This document shows positions 20,841-29,067 of a stretch of DNA of 64,000 bases, piece after piece. Both the position numbers and the translations under genes were made by a program. The stretch lies in assembly GCA_030263455.1 (NCBI GenBank), contig SZOZ01000004.1, positions 62,001 through 126,000 on the forward strand, read 5' to 3'. Below the pieces are notes generated by a model that saw only the letters and a program-made list of their open reading frames with translations, ran no database searches and had not been told where the DNA came from. The stretch is from Synechococcales cyanobacterium CNB. Its GTDB lineage: Bacteria > Planctomycetota > Phycisphaerae > Phycisphaerales > UBA1924. Numbering within the stretch: the first letter of the stretch is position 1; the number at the start of each line of letters is the position of its first letter.

Positions 20841-21647
20841 TGTCTCGTCACTCCTATACGAATCCACACGAACCACCCGCATGGGGTGATGCCCCCGACA
20901 ACGCGTCCGAGGCAGTCTGTCTCCGAACCAAGTCGCCAGCATCCCAGCGCCTGCGGCGAACGAAGTCGCCTCAACAACCGCTGGAGCCTCGCGTGGAGGC
21001 TGGCGCATGCACCACGGGCAAAGATCGACTTATCTCTCTCCGACTGTCAGTCTCTCTCAATCCGCCACAAACCGAGCGGTACTCACCGGACGAAAGTACC
21101 GGATGCCCGATCCCCGTGTCAAGCCCGGTTCGTTCCAAAAACACTTTTTCCTGCACGCCCGCCGTTCGGGGGGAATCAAGCCTTCGGCTGCGGCCATCCG
21201 GCAGTGCGAGACAGGAGTACCGGCCCAGCCCGTCGATCCGCACACGGCACGAACTCAACACCCCATTCTCGCATCCGATGCCCAGTCCCTGGCTCGGCAC
21301 AGCCCGACGAACGATCGGCGGGTTCTCCAGGTCCCCCCATCGACACAACTGCGGCGTCGATCCCCGAGTTCAGGTGCCGTCCACTGTGCATACTCCGAAC
21401 GATCGTGTCCCGAGCAAATCCGGCGGATTCCCCTTGATTCGCGCCTTCAAAGCAGGGATATTGCCCCATGAACGAACGGGCAATCCCCCTCGTTCTGAGG
21501 AGTTTGTGCGTTTCGATGGATGCGCGGGCATGTCCGAGGCCCCGACACCCAGCGGGCGTCGGCCGAGGCACCCCTCTGGAGCGCGACGGTGCGTCGCGCG
21601 GGGGTCGCCGGAGCGCGAGTCACCGGAGCGCGGAAGGAGATTGAGAC
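20841..21647. other. 807-bp divergent intergenic region
   Basis: Lies between two divergent PEP-CTERM genes and is less G/C-rich than its surroundings. It contains TATAGG on the minus strand near the 20840 gene. An imperfect hairpin with a 7-bp stem, ATTGCCC/GGGCAAT, sits at 21455-21487. A perfect 8-bp stem, GCGCGACG/CGTCGCGC, sits at 21581-21599 just upstream of the next gene. No frame has coding character, and no known RNA family was recognised. Its length is unusual for this compact region. Confidence 0.5.
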
Positions 21648-22409
21648 ATGAGGAGTCTCGTCGTGGTCAGCGCGCTCGCGCTGACGGGAAGCATGGCGAT
21701 GGCTGACATCGCGGAGCCGGTCTCCGTGGTCAACTACGCCAAGTACAACCTGACGACCGGCAAGGTCAAAGTCGGCGGCGGGGGCCACCGCACCCACCAG
21801 ATCGCGTGGGACAGCACGAACCAGACCGGGTTCTTCTCGAACCGCGTCAGCACCCAATGGGTCGTGGACTGGGGCGATGTTCCCGCAGGCAATCTCGTGC
21901 TGAACACGGTGGACGGGTTCCAGATCGGCTACGCGACCAACAGCACCGTGCCCGTGGACATCGAGGTCCGATTCTACGAGAACGGCAACGGGTTCAACGA
22001 CGTCTCGAACCAGGTGGCCGCGTTCCTCCTCACGGGCCTGCCCGGCTCAAACACCGGCGGCGTTCAGGCCTGGATCGTTGACGTGAACCTGGGATCCTCG
22101 GCGTTCATCATGAACGGACCGGACAAGGATTCCATCCCCGGCCAGGACTTCGAGTACTCCTACAACATGGCCAACCGCGGCAACGCCACCAGCATGGGAC
22201 CGCTGATCTCGACCGGCGGTCACGGGCAGGAGGACGCCTTCGACCGCTACGACGGCGGGCCGCAAGGCTCCGGCACGTACGCGGGCACCTTCTTCTTCGG
22301 CGGGAACCCCTTCGCGCAGTTCCACATGCGTCTCTACACGATCCCGGCGCCAGGCTCGCTCGCCCTCGTCGGGCTGGGCGGGCTGCTCGCCGCTCGTCGC
22401 CGTCGCTGA
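21648..22409 (+). CDS. PEP-CTERM sorting-domain secreted protein
   Basis: 253 aa. Signal peptide about residues 1-19 (ending MAMA-D), a beta-rich extracellular body rich in Asn, Gly, Ser and Thr, and a C-terminal sorting tail (IPAPGSLALVGLGG then LAARRRR). No catalytic motif seen. The Shine-Dalgarno AAGGAGA (21634-21640) lies 7 nt before ATG 21648. A clear terminator follows at 22456. The tail is almost the same as in the 20154 and 28145 proteins, which suggests all three use one exosortase-type sorting machinery encoded elsewhere. Confidence 0.78.
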   Translation: MRSLVVVSALALTGSMAMADIAEPVSVVNYAKYNLTTGKVKVGGGGHRTHQIAWDSTNQTGFFSNRVSTQWVVDWGDVPAGNLVLNTVDGFQIGYATNSTVPVDIEVRFYENGNGFNDVSNQVAAFLLTGLPGSNTGGVQAWIVDVNLGSSAFIMNGPDKDSIPGQDFEYSYNMANRGNATSMGPLISTGGHGQEDAFDRYDGGPQGSGTYAGTFFFGGNPFAQFHMRLYTIPAPGSLALVGLGGLLAARRRR

Positions 22410-22455
22410 CGACGACTCCGGCAGACCGAGGACGGGGCGTCCCTCTCCGAGTACG

Positions 22456-22494
22456 CACGAACCCGCCCGACCCGGCGGGTTCGTGTTGTTATTC
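22456..22494 (+). terminator. Rho-independent terminator
   Basis: Perfect 12-bp stem CACGAACCCGCC / GGCGGGTTCGTG with a 6-nt loop, followed by TTGTTATT. Serves the PEP-CTERM gene ending at 22409 and separates it from the convergent gene ending at 22489. Confidence 0.85.
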
Positions 22495-23031
22495 ATGTCG
22501 GAGAGCGCGCATGCCCCGCGCTTGTCGCGACCGGTTCAGGCGTTCGAGCGCGGGAGGATGCGCCGCGACGAGCCGGACGATCTGCGTCGGCGTGCATCCG
22601 AGCCGAACGGCCGCCTGCTTCACGTCCAGGCCGCACGCCTCCACGACGTCGAGCGCCTCGGCGAGCATGGCCGGGTAGTCAGGGTGCCGCGAGTTGCACG
22701 CGATGCGACCGTCCGTGCCGCAGCGCGAGAGCCAGAGCGCGGTGCGGCACTCCCCGCGCGGCACCGCGGCGCGGTGCTCCGTGGCCAGGATCAGACGCAA
22801 CCTCCGCAACGCCACGCGCCGGTTCTCCTCCGCACTGCGGCGTTCCGACGCCTGCGCTGACAGCCCCGTGGGCGTGTGGGTCAGGATCACGAGGGTCTGG
22901 ACTCTGTTGCGGTGCTGCCCGCCAGGTCCGCTGCTGCGCCCTCGCCCGAGCGAGCACTGTCGCAGCAGAACATCCGGGTCAAGGGATGCCGGATGGTGCG
23001 AAACTCGCGGCTTCGACGGTGGTTCCGGCAT
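22489..23031 (-). CDS. GGQ-domain (RF-1-like) protein, ArfB/peptide-release type
   Basis: 180 aa. The catalytic GGQ loop is present as SSGPGGQHRNRVQT near residue 35, in an RF-1 domain context (LVILTHTPTGLSAQASERRSA) like ArfB/ICT1 and stand-alone release-factor domains that hydrolyse peptidyl-tRNA on ribosomes. The codon-recognition domains of RF1/RF2 are absent. The C-terminal ~75 residues are not the short basic ArfB tail. They include a helix-turn-helix-like segment (DVKQAAVRLGCTPTQIVRLV), so this may be a distinct planctomycetal variant. Start chosen at ATG 23031; a GTG at 23040 is also possible. The SD is weak. Confidence 0.65.
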   Translation of the reverse strand: MPEPPSKPRVSHHPASLDPDVLLRQCSLGRGRSSGPGGQHRNRVQTLVILTHTPTGLSAQASERRSAEENRRVALRRLRLILATEHRAAVPRGECRTALWLSRCGTDGRIACNSRHPDYPAMLAEALDVVEACGLDVKQAAVRLGCTPTQIVRLVAAHPPALERLNRSRQARGMRALRHE

Positions 23032-23049
23032 ATGGCGCACCGTGAAAGG

Positions 23050-23844
23050 TCAGTCCGGATCGGCACGTGCCGCGCGGGCGCGCGCCAGGTCCGCCTCGGT
23101 CATCGTCCAGAGACGCTCGACCAGCGCGAAGCCCCGCGGGTCATGCCGACGGAGTTGCGGGCGTGTGAACGGGAAGTAGTCGTTGAGCCCGAAGTACGCC
23201 TCTGTCAGTTCGGCGAAGTACTCCTGCGGGTTGTTCGCGGCGTAGGCACGCGCGGGCGATCCGTCCGCCGCGAGGTTGTGGGCGACCGCCTCGTACAGGC
23301 CCTCGGCCATCGCGCTTTCGTAGGCCGCGCGGACATCCGGGTGGTCGTAGCCGAGCGCGTGGTGGTAGGCGTGCGCGAACTCGTGGAGCGTCATGAACGG
23401 CTGGTTCCGCCGCCACTCGAGAAAGTCCCGAGCGTTCACGACCTCGATGCCGCCGGCCTTCTCACGGAGCAGGCCGTGGGCCGCGAGCCACTGCGGCGAG
23501 GGGTGGTAGCACATGCCCCGCCCGCTCATGCCGCCCGGGACGGCCGCGCCCTGGGCCTCGACCCAGACCGTGACCGTGCGCAGGAACGCGAGTTGCGGCA
23601 ACGCGACCGATCGTTCCACCATCGACAGGTCGTGCTCGAGACTGACAAGCGTGTCTCGCACGAGCGTGTCGTCGGTCAGCAACGCACGGTTGACCATCAC
23701 GCTGAAGCCCCGGATTGAACGGGCCTCGTAGTTATCGATGGACTCGTGGCACCCGCCCGTGCGCTGGGGTTGTGCCGCCAGCGGGTTGGGCGTGACGGAC
23801 GAGAACGTCAGCGCGGCCAGAAGGAGCAGTGAACGGGCAACCAT
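23050..23844 (-). CDS. Secreted putative zinc metallopeptidase
   Basis: 264 aa with a signal peptide (about 1-24, LAAQPQ). The zinc signature HEFAHAYHH (HExxH) lies near residue 152. About 45 residues later comes EYFAELTEAYFG, giving a third Glu ligand as in gluzincins. This HExxH ... EYFAE pattern is that of anthrax-lethal-factor-like (ATLF) domains and of basic-secretory-protein-like peptidases. Activity and substrate are inferred. ATG 23844 follows GGAGAG by 8 nt, 15 bp after the tsaD stop, so the two are probably co-transcribed. Confidence 0.65.
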   Translation of the reverse strand: MVARSLLLLAALTFSSVTPNPLAAQPQRTGGCHESIDNYEARSIRGFSVMVNRALLTDDTLVRDTLVSLEHDLSMVERSVALPQLAFLRTVTVWVEAQGAAVPGGMSGRGMCYHPSPQWLAAHGLLREKAGGIEVVNARDFLEWRRNQPFMTLHEFAHAYHHALGYDHPDVRAAYESAMAEGLYEAVAHNLAADGSPARAYAANNPQEYFAELTEAYFGLNDYFPFTRPQLRRHDPRGFALVERLWTMTEADLARARAARADPD

Positions 23845-23859
23845 GCGATGACTCTCCGG

Positions 23860-24924
23860 TCAATGCGACGTTGTCGGTACCGCGGACAGGTCGAGGCCGT
23901 GCCGCACGCCCGCGGCGAGCAGGGCATGACCCAGCCCGGCGATCATCGCGGCGTTGTCGAGGCAGAACCGCGCGGGCGGCAGTCGCAGTTCCAGCCCCTC
24001 GCCGGCCGCGAACGAGGCCAGCTCGGCCCGAAGGCGCGTGTTGGCGGTCACGCCGCCGCCGGTGAGCAGCGATCGGCAAGGCCCGCGCACTCGCAGACCG
24101 GCGAGGGCGCGCCGGAGTTTCAGCACGACCGCTTCGCACGCCGCCCGCTGGAACGACGCCGCCAGGTCCGCGCGGTCGCGCTCGGTGAGAACGGGCGGAG
24201 TCACCCGCCCGCCCGGGCCGGGCACGCCGCGCACGGCGTAGAGGAGCGCGGTCTTCAGGCCGGAGAACGAGAAGTCGAGGGAATCGCGGGCGAGGCGTGC
24301 GATCGGGAAGTCGTGGGCGTGATCGTTCGCGCCGGGCGTGCGTGCGAGAGCGTCGATCGCCGGCCCGCCCGGGTAGGGCAGGCCGAGGATCGTGGCGGCC
24401 TTGTCGAAGGCTTCGCCGAGGGCGTCGTCAATGGTCGCGCCGAGGCGCGCGAGCGCGACCGGAGACTCAATCGAATAGATGGAGGTGTGCCCGCCGGAGA
24501 CGACGAGTCCGATCGCCGGGAACAGAGCGTGCGTGTCGCCGCCTGCCGCGTTCCCCTCGTGCAGCAGGCCGGCGTACAGGTGCGCGTGAACGTGATCCAC
24601 GCCGACAAGCGGGACGCGGAGCGACCAGGCGAGCGCCTTGGCCGCGGCCACCCCCACGACGAGCGATCCGATCAGGCCGGGGCGATATCCGACGGCCACC
24701 GCGTCGAGGTCGGCGAGCGCGACGCCCGCCTCGCGCAGCGCGGCGCGAACCACGGGCGTGATGCGCTCGACGTGCGCACGGCTCGCGATCTCCGGCACGA
24801 CGCCCGCGTACTCCGCGTGCAGGTCGTGCTGCGAGGCGACCACGCTCGACCGGACGCGCGTGCCGTCCTCGACGATCGCGGCGGCGGTCTCATCGCACGA
24901 TGTTTCCAGGCCGAGCAGCAGCAT
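23860..24924 (-). CDS. tsaD: tRNA N6-adenosine threonylcarbamoyltransferase
   Basis: Transfers the threonylcarbamoyl group to A37 of ANN-decoding tRNAs, together with TsaB and TsaE. 354 aa. Motifs: LGLETSCDETAAA at the N-terminus, the metal-binding HVHAH near residue 110, VVSGGHTSIYSI, and LTGGGVTANTRLR. Full length. Located 65 bp after the S41 protease gene on the same strand. The tRNA-Thr gene in this window is one substrate class. Confidence 0.96.
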   Translation of the reverse strand: MLLLGLETSCDETAAAIVEDGTRVRSSVVASQHDLHAEYAGVVPEIASRAHVERITPVVRAALREAGVALADLDAVAVGYRPGLIGSLVVGVAAAKALAWSLRVPLVGVDHVHAHLYAGLLHEGNAAGGDTHALFPAIGLVVSGGHTSIYSIESPVALARLGATIDDALGEAFDKAATILGLPYPGGPAIDALARTPGANDHAHDFPIARLARDSLDFSFSGLKTALLYAVRGVPGPGGRVTPPVLTERDRADLAASFQRAACEAVVLKLRRALAGLRVRGPCRSLLTGGGVTANTRLRAELASFAAGEGLELRLPPARFCLDNAAMIAGLGHALLAAGVRHGLDLSAVPTTSH

Positions 24925-24989
24925 GACGGGTCAGTCATCGGGCGCTGGGCACCGGGCACCAGCGAGAGCGGGAAGAACGGGAGGGTGAG

Positions 24990-26615
24990 TCATTCGGCGG
25001 GTTCGAGGGGGGCGTCGAGCAGCCAGCGTTCGAGATCGTCGGCCGTGATCCGCATGCGGACGACACGGTTGCCCTCGGGGTCGAAGAGTTCGAGCGTACC
25101 GCCCGTGAGTTCGACGTCGTCGGGCCAGAGATCGCGCTGGGCACGAGCGGCGGCGTCGGGCACACCGGTCTCGATCGCAGCGATGCGCCTTTCGAGTCGG
25201 CCGAGTTCGCGGAGCATCACGTCGCGCGTCCGCTGGATGCGGCGGAGTTCGTCGAGCGCGATCGCCTCGCGCTCCGGGCCGGGCTGGCCGGTCCGCTCCC
25301 ACTCGCCGGTGTCGATCCGTGCCTGCACGGCACGCAACGCTGCGGCGAGTTGCGGATCGCGCAGACGGTCCACGATCGTGGCGGGATCGGACCAATCGCC
25401 CTCGCCGTTGGCGCGGATGACGTCTTCCTCGCGGCGCACGCGGAGCAGGTCGGACACCTGCTCCGTCGAGAGCGGCATGTAGAAGCCCGGCGTCGGATCG
25501 ACGCCCCACTCGACGGAGGTGTCGGTTCGTTGCAGGCTTCGCCCGGAGGGCAGGTAGTAGCCCTGCTCCGTGATCTTGAGTTGCGCGCCATTTCCGTTCG
25601 GCAGGGTGATGACCGACTGCACGCTGCCCTTGCCCACCGAGCGTGTGCCGAGCACGACGGCACGGCCGTTCTCCTGGAGCGCTCCCGCGAGCACCTCGCT
25701 GGCGGATGCGCTCGCCTCGTTGAGCAGGATGATGACGGGAAAATCGGGCAGCGTGCCCTGGGCGCGCGCGGTGGCGACCTCCTCCGGGTGCGCCCTGCCG
25801 CGTGTCGACACGATGACGCCTTCCTTGAGGAACATGTCCGCGAGAGCGATCGCTTCGCCGAGAACGCCGCCGGGGTTCCATCGCAGGTCAAGGACGAGGC
25901 CGCCCAGTTCACCGCGTTCCGCGCCGTGCTGCAGCAGCACCTCTCCGATCGTGCGTGCGCAACCGGGATTGAACTGCGTGAGCCAGACGTACACGATGCC
26001 GCGGTCGGGGTCGATGAGGTGCTGCCACTCGCCCTCCGCGCCGCGTCGATGGAAGCCCTTGACGGGGAGTGTCTTGATCTGGTCGCGGACGACGGTGACG
26101 CCGAAGCGCTCGCCCGCGCGTTCAACGGTCAACTCGACCGACGTGCCGGGCTGTCCGGTCAGGACGTCGACACTGTCCTGGGCGGTCTTGCCGAAGGTGG
26201 ACTCGCCGTTGATCTCGACGATGCGGTCGTCGGGCATGAGGCCTGCCCGGAAGGCGGGCGAGCCTTCGAGCGGCGTGACGATCGTGAGCCAGCCGTCGCG
26301 GACGATGACCTGCGCCCCGATGCCGACGTACTCGCCTGTCAGGGCCTTCTCGAACTCGCGCACGTCGCGCGGCGGGACGTAGACCGTGAATGGGTCATTG
26401 AGCGACTCGATCATGCCGTCGATGGCGGCCCGCTGCAGCGTCGCGGCGTCCACCGGCTCGACGTAGCGGGTGGTCAGGATGTGCTTGACATCGATGAGCG
26501 GGTCGAAGAACTCGTAGTCGCCGCCCATCTGGGCGATGCGGAGCGTCGAGCCGAGCACGGCGACGCCGAGAATGGCGACCAGCGCGACCTGCACGAACAC
26601 GCGAACCTTTGGCAC
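24990..26615 (-). CDS. S41-family C-terminal processing protease
   Basis: 541 aa. An N-terminal membrane anchor (residues 6-24), then a PDZ domain (about 95-175, YVGIGAQVIV ... GLMPDDRIVEING), then the S41 catalytic domain. The Ser is in NEASASASEVLAGAL and the Lys in TRSVGKGSVQ, with LPSGRSLQ further on. Such enzymes cleave C-terminal tails of exported proteins. About 150 C-terminal residues beyond the catalytic core, including a region predicted helical, are an addition relative to a minimal CtpA. GTG 26615 follows AAGGGAG. Divergent from hflX. Confidence 0.88.
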   Translation of the reverse strand: MPKVRVFVQVALVAILGVAVLGSTLRIAQMGGDYEFFDPLIDVKHILTTRYVEPVDAATLQRAAIDGMIESLNDPFTVYVPPRDVREFEKALTGEYVGIGAQVIVRDGWLTIVTPLEGSPAFRAGLMPDDRIVEINGESTFGKTAQDSVDVLTGQPGTSVELTVERAGERFGVTVVRDQIKTLPVKGFHRRGAEGEWQHLIDPDRGIVYVWLTQFNPGCARTIGEVLLQHGAERGELGGLVLDLRWNPGGVLGEAIALADMFLKEGVIVSTRGRAHPEEVATARAQGTLPDFPVIILLNEASASASEVLAGALQENGRAVVLGTRSVGKGSVQSVITLPNGNGAQLKITEQGYYLPSGRSLQRTDTSVEWGVDPTPGFYMPLSTEQVSDLLRVRREEDVIRANGEGDWSDPATIVDRLRDPQLAAALRAVQARIDTGEWERTGQPGPEREAIALDELRRIQRTRDVMLRELGRLERRIAAIETGVPDAAARAQRDLWPDDVELTGGTLELFDPEGNRVVRMRITADDLERWLLDAPLEPAE

Positions 26616-26649
26616 GGCGTACTCCCTTCGATGCCGCGGCGGGCGCGTG

Positions 26650-26655
26650 ATTCTA
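26650..26655 (-). promoter_or_regulatory. -10-like TAGAAT for the S41 protease gene
   Basis: On the minus strand TAGAAT lies 34 nt before the GTG at 26615, with the Shine-Dalgarno AAGGGAG in between. It is a conventional leadered promoter, in contrast to hflX on the other strand. Confidence 0.4.
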
Positions 26656-26680
26656 CGGTCGTGAGCGGCGCGGCGCGTGC

Positions 26681-26686
26681 TAAACT
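26681..26686 (+). promoter_or_regulatory. -10-like TAAACT, leaderless position; decides hflX start
   Basis: TAAACT ends 5 nt before the GTG at 26692. The other in-frame GTG (26677) lies upstream of the hexamer, so a transcript from here would begin at or near 26692. Confidence 0.45.
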
Positions 26687-26691
26687 TGCCC

Positions 26692-28080
26692 GTGCCGGAA
26701 CCACGGGAAAGAACGTCGCTCGGCGTGCAGGCGGAGCGTGCCGTGCTGGCGGCGGTCCGGCTGCCTGAGTCGCGCTACGACCGGGCCGACCCGTTCGGCG
26801 AACTGCGTGCCCTCGCCGAGCAGGCCGGCGCGGTCGTCGTGGGCGAGATGAGCCAGAGCCTCGACCGGCCCATCCCGGGCACCTACATGGGCACGGGCAA
26901 GGTGCGCGAACTCAAGGGGCTGTGCGAGCGCCTCGGAGCGACCACCGTCATCTTCGACCACGATCTCTCTCCGCGACAGATCGCCAACATCGAGCAGGAA
27001 GTCGAGCGCAAGGTCATCGACCGCTCCGAACTCATCCTCGACATCTTCGCCGCCCGCGCTACCACGCACGAAGCCCGGCTCCAGGTCGAACTGGCGCAGC
27101 TGGAGTACACCTACCCCCGACTGCGCGCCATGTGGGACCACCTCGAACGCATCGTCGGACGCGGCGGGATCGGCGGCGTGGGCACACGCGGCCCCGGCGA
27201 GCAGCAGCTGGAGATCGACCGCCGACTCGTGCAGCGACGGCGCCTCGCCCTGCAGCGCGAACTGGACGAAATCCAGGGACGCAAACGCCGCGCCGTGCGC
27301 AAGCGCAACGAAGAGCACTTCACCGTCGGACTGGTCGGCTACACGAACGCCGGCAAGAGCACGCTCTTCAACACGCTCACCGCGGGCGGAGCGTACGCGG
27401 ACGACCGCCTCTTCGCCACCCTGATGACGCGCACCCGCGAATGGGCGGTCGAGGGCGGCCTGCGGGTGATGCTCTCGGACACGGTCGGGTTCGTCCGCGA
27501 CCTGCCGCACAACCTCATCGCTTCGTTCCGGGCCACGCTCGAAGAGGCGACGCACGCGGACCTCCTGCTCATCGTGCTGGACGTCTCCGATCCCGCGGCG
27601 GAGCACCAACTCGGCGTCGTCGAGCGGACGCTGGACGACCTCTTCGCGGAGGTGCGTCGCCACGAGGAACGCGACGGAAACACTCAGTGGCGTGCACCCC
27701 AGCGGCTGCTGCTCCTCAACAAGGCCGACCGCCTGCGCGACAACTCCGAGCCGCTCGTCTGGCAACGCAAGCGGCCCGGTGCAATCGCGCTCTGCGCCCT
27801 GCCCGGCCCAGACGGCAGGCCGCGCCTCGGTGCGGACGAACTCGCCTCGGCGGTTGCCCTCGCGGCACGGGGGGGGGAGCGCGAAGTGCTCGTCACGCTG
27901 CCGAGCACGGACGCGCGGGCCGTGCACCTCGTCGAGACCGAGGGGCGCGTGCTGGACCGGTCGTACAACGACTCGGAGGTCACGCTCCGCGCGCGCCTCG
28001 GCGAGCGGCAACTCGTCCGCCTCCGGGCTGCCGCCCCAGGCGTGCGGATCGCCGATGCCCTTGACTTGCGCCGCGCATGA
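26692..28080 (+). CDS. hflX: Ribosome-associated GTPase HflX
   Basis: GTPase that binds the 50S subunit and splits stalled ribosomes, notably under heat stress. 462 aa. N-terminal HflX domain with LSPRQIANIEQ and DRSELILDIFAARA, the signature GGVGTRGPGEQQLE, then the G domain: G1 [12 protein letters not shown]2/G3 FATLMTRT and LSDTVGFVRDLP, G4 LLNKADRL. GTG 26692 is preferred over GTG 26677 because of the -10-like hexamer between them. A 9-nt G run (27869-27877) lies in the coding region. A hairpin follows the stop at 28084. Confidence 0.93.
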   Translation: MPEPRERTSLGVQAERAVLAAVRLPESRYDRADPFGELRALAEQAGAVVVGEMSQSLDRPIPGTYMGTGKVRELKGLCERLGATTVIFDHDLSPRQIANIEQEVERKVIDRSELILDIFAARATTHEARLQVELAQLEYTYPRLRAMWDHLERIVGRGGIGGVGTRGPGEQQLEIDRRLVQRRRLALQRELDEIQGRKRRAVRKRNEEHFTVGLVGYTNAGKSTLFNTLTAGGAYADDRLFATLMTRTREWAVEGGLRVMLSDTVGFVRDLPHNLIASFRATLEEATHADLLLIVLDVSDPAAEHQLGVVERTLDDLFAEVRRHEERDGNTQWRAPQRLLLLNKADRLRDNSEPLVWQRKRPGAIALCALPGPDGRPRLGADELASAVALAARGGEREVLVTLPSTDARAVHLVETEGRVLDRSYNDSEVTLRARLGERQLVRLRAAAPGVRIADALDLRRA

Positions 28081-28083
28081 CAA

Positions 28084-28107
28084 CGCCGCCCACACGAACG
28101 GGCGGCG
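28084..28107. terminator. Bidirectional hairpin between convergent genes
   Basis: CGCCGCCC, an 8-nt loop, and GGGCGGCG, just after the hflX stop and 37 bp from the convergent PEP-CTERM gene. On the minus strand it is followed by TTGTC; there is no T run on the plus strand. Confidence 0.5.
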
Positions 28108-28144
28108 CTGGCTGAGTGACCACGCGCAGGATCTCGGCACGCGA

Positions 28145-28774
28145 TCAGCGACGGCGGCGAGCGGCGGACGCCAGCCCGAGGCCCAGCAGAGCGATCGACG
28201 CGGGAGCCGGGATGTAAGTTCCCGGATTGCCGAGGTCGCCGCCTGCCGAGAACCACGACCCCTGCACATCGCCGATGAACGAGAGCGACCACTGGTAGAC
28301 GTCGTTGGCGCCGAGAGCGGCGTTCGAGTTCGGGTTGCCGCTGATCGTCTGGGTGCGGATGGTGCCTGGGAAGGCCTGATCGCCGTAGGTGAAGCGGTCC
28401 ACGAGGTTGCCGCCGGAGTCGTAGAGATTGATCTCGTCGTTGCGCCCGAGGTTATTGGTGTAAGGCCCGAGAACAGTGACGCCGGAGAGGCCCCAATCGG
28501 CGATGAACGCCGCGGGAGAGACCTCGGTGATGATGAAGCTCTCCCCCGGCATCAGGGTGCCCGCGCCCGAAAGGTCAAACACGCCGGGCAGGCGGCTGTC
28601 GTCGTCGTAGGACCATCCCGTCATATCGACGGGAACATTGCCGATGTTGGTGAACTCGACGAACTCGCCGAGATTACCGGAGTACATCCACTCAGTGATG
28701 CGGACGTTGCTGGCGCAGGCCGCGGAGGCGATGCCGGCCGCGAGAACGGTCGCCATCATCTTCATCTTCGTCAT
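28145..28774 (-). CDS. PEP-CTERM protein with lamin-tail domain
   Basis: 209 aa. Signal peptide about residues 1-21 (ending ACA-S). The body matches a lamin-tail (LTD) immunoglobulin-like domain: RITEWMYSGNLGEFVEFTNIG, MTGWSYDDD, GESFIITE, GRNDEINLYDSGGNLVDRFTYGD. The C-terminal sorting tail is IPAPASIALLGLG then AARRRR. Extracellular or surface-anchored; the LTD fold mediates binding to DNA, protein or glycan in other proteins, target unknown here. ATG 28774 is followed by two more in-frame ATGs at 28768 and 28762, and an AGAGAG lies just before the first. Confidence 0.8.
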   Translation of the reverse strand: MTKMKMMATVLAAGIASAACASNVRITEWMYSGNLGEFVEFTNIGNVPVDMTGWSYDDDSRLPGVFDLSGAGTLMPGESFIITEVSPAAFIADWGLSGVTVLGPYTNNLGRNDEINLYDSGGNLVDRFTYGDQAFPGTIRTQTISGNPNSNAALGANDVYQWSLSFIGDVQGSWFSAGGDLGNPGTYIPAPASIALLGLGLASAARRRR

Positions 28775-29067
28775 CTCTCTTTGCTCCCATGCTGAACTGC
28801 GGTCGCCACCGACCCGCCGACCCGCGCGGGCCCGTCGCGTACCCGTGGCAGTGACGCAGCGTAGAACGGGGTTCGTTTCGCACGGATTGGCGTTCCGCTA
28901 AGGTCCTGACAAAAAGCGCGGACCCCGCGTGCTCGACGCTCACGCACCCGGAGTCTTAGCCGAGTCTTTGCGCCGCCTTGATCCGGGACAACGCTCGCAC
29001 GTCCATACTTTCGACACATGCCGCGTGGGCATCGTCGCTCGCGCTGCCGTTCGAGGGGACACGGTTC

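Noticed and set aside
17541-21437. 1298-codon plus-strand frame across the sulfotransferase and PEP-CTERM genes
   Set aside because: Overlaps the coiled-coil gene and runs opposite to the sulfotransferase and PEP-CTERM genes, has low-complexity composition and no family similarity.
24672-24959. Separate small protein antisense-frame within tsaD
   Set aside because: Shifted frame of tsaD with Arg/Ser-rich composition; no independent signal.
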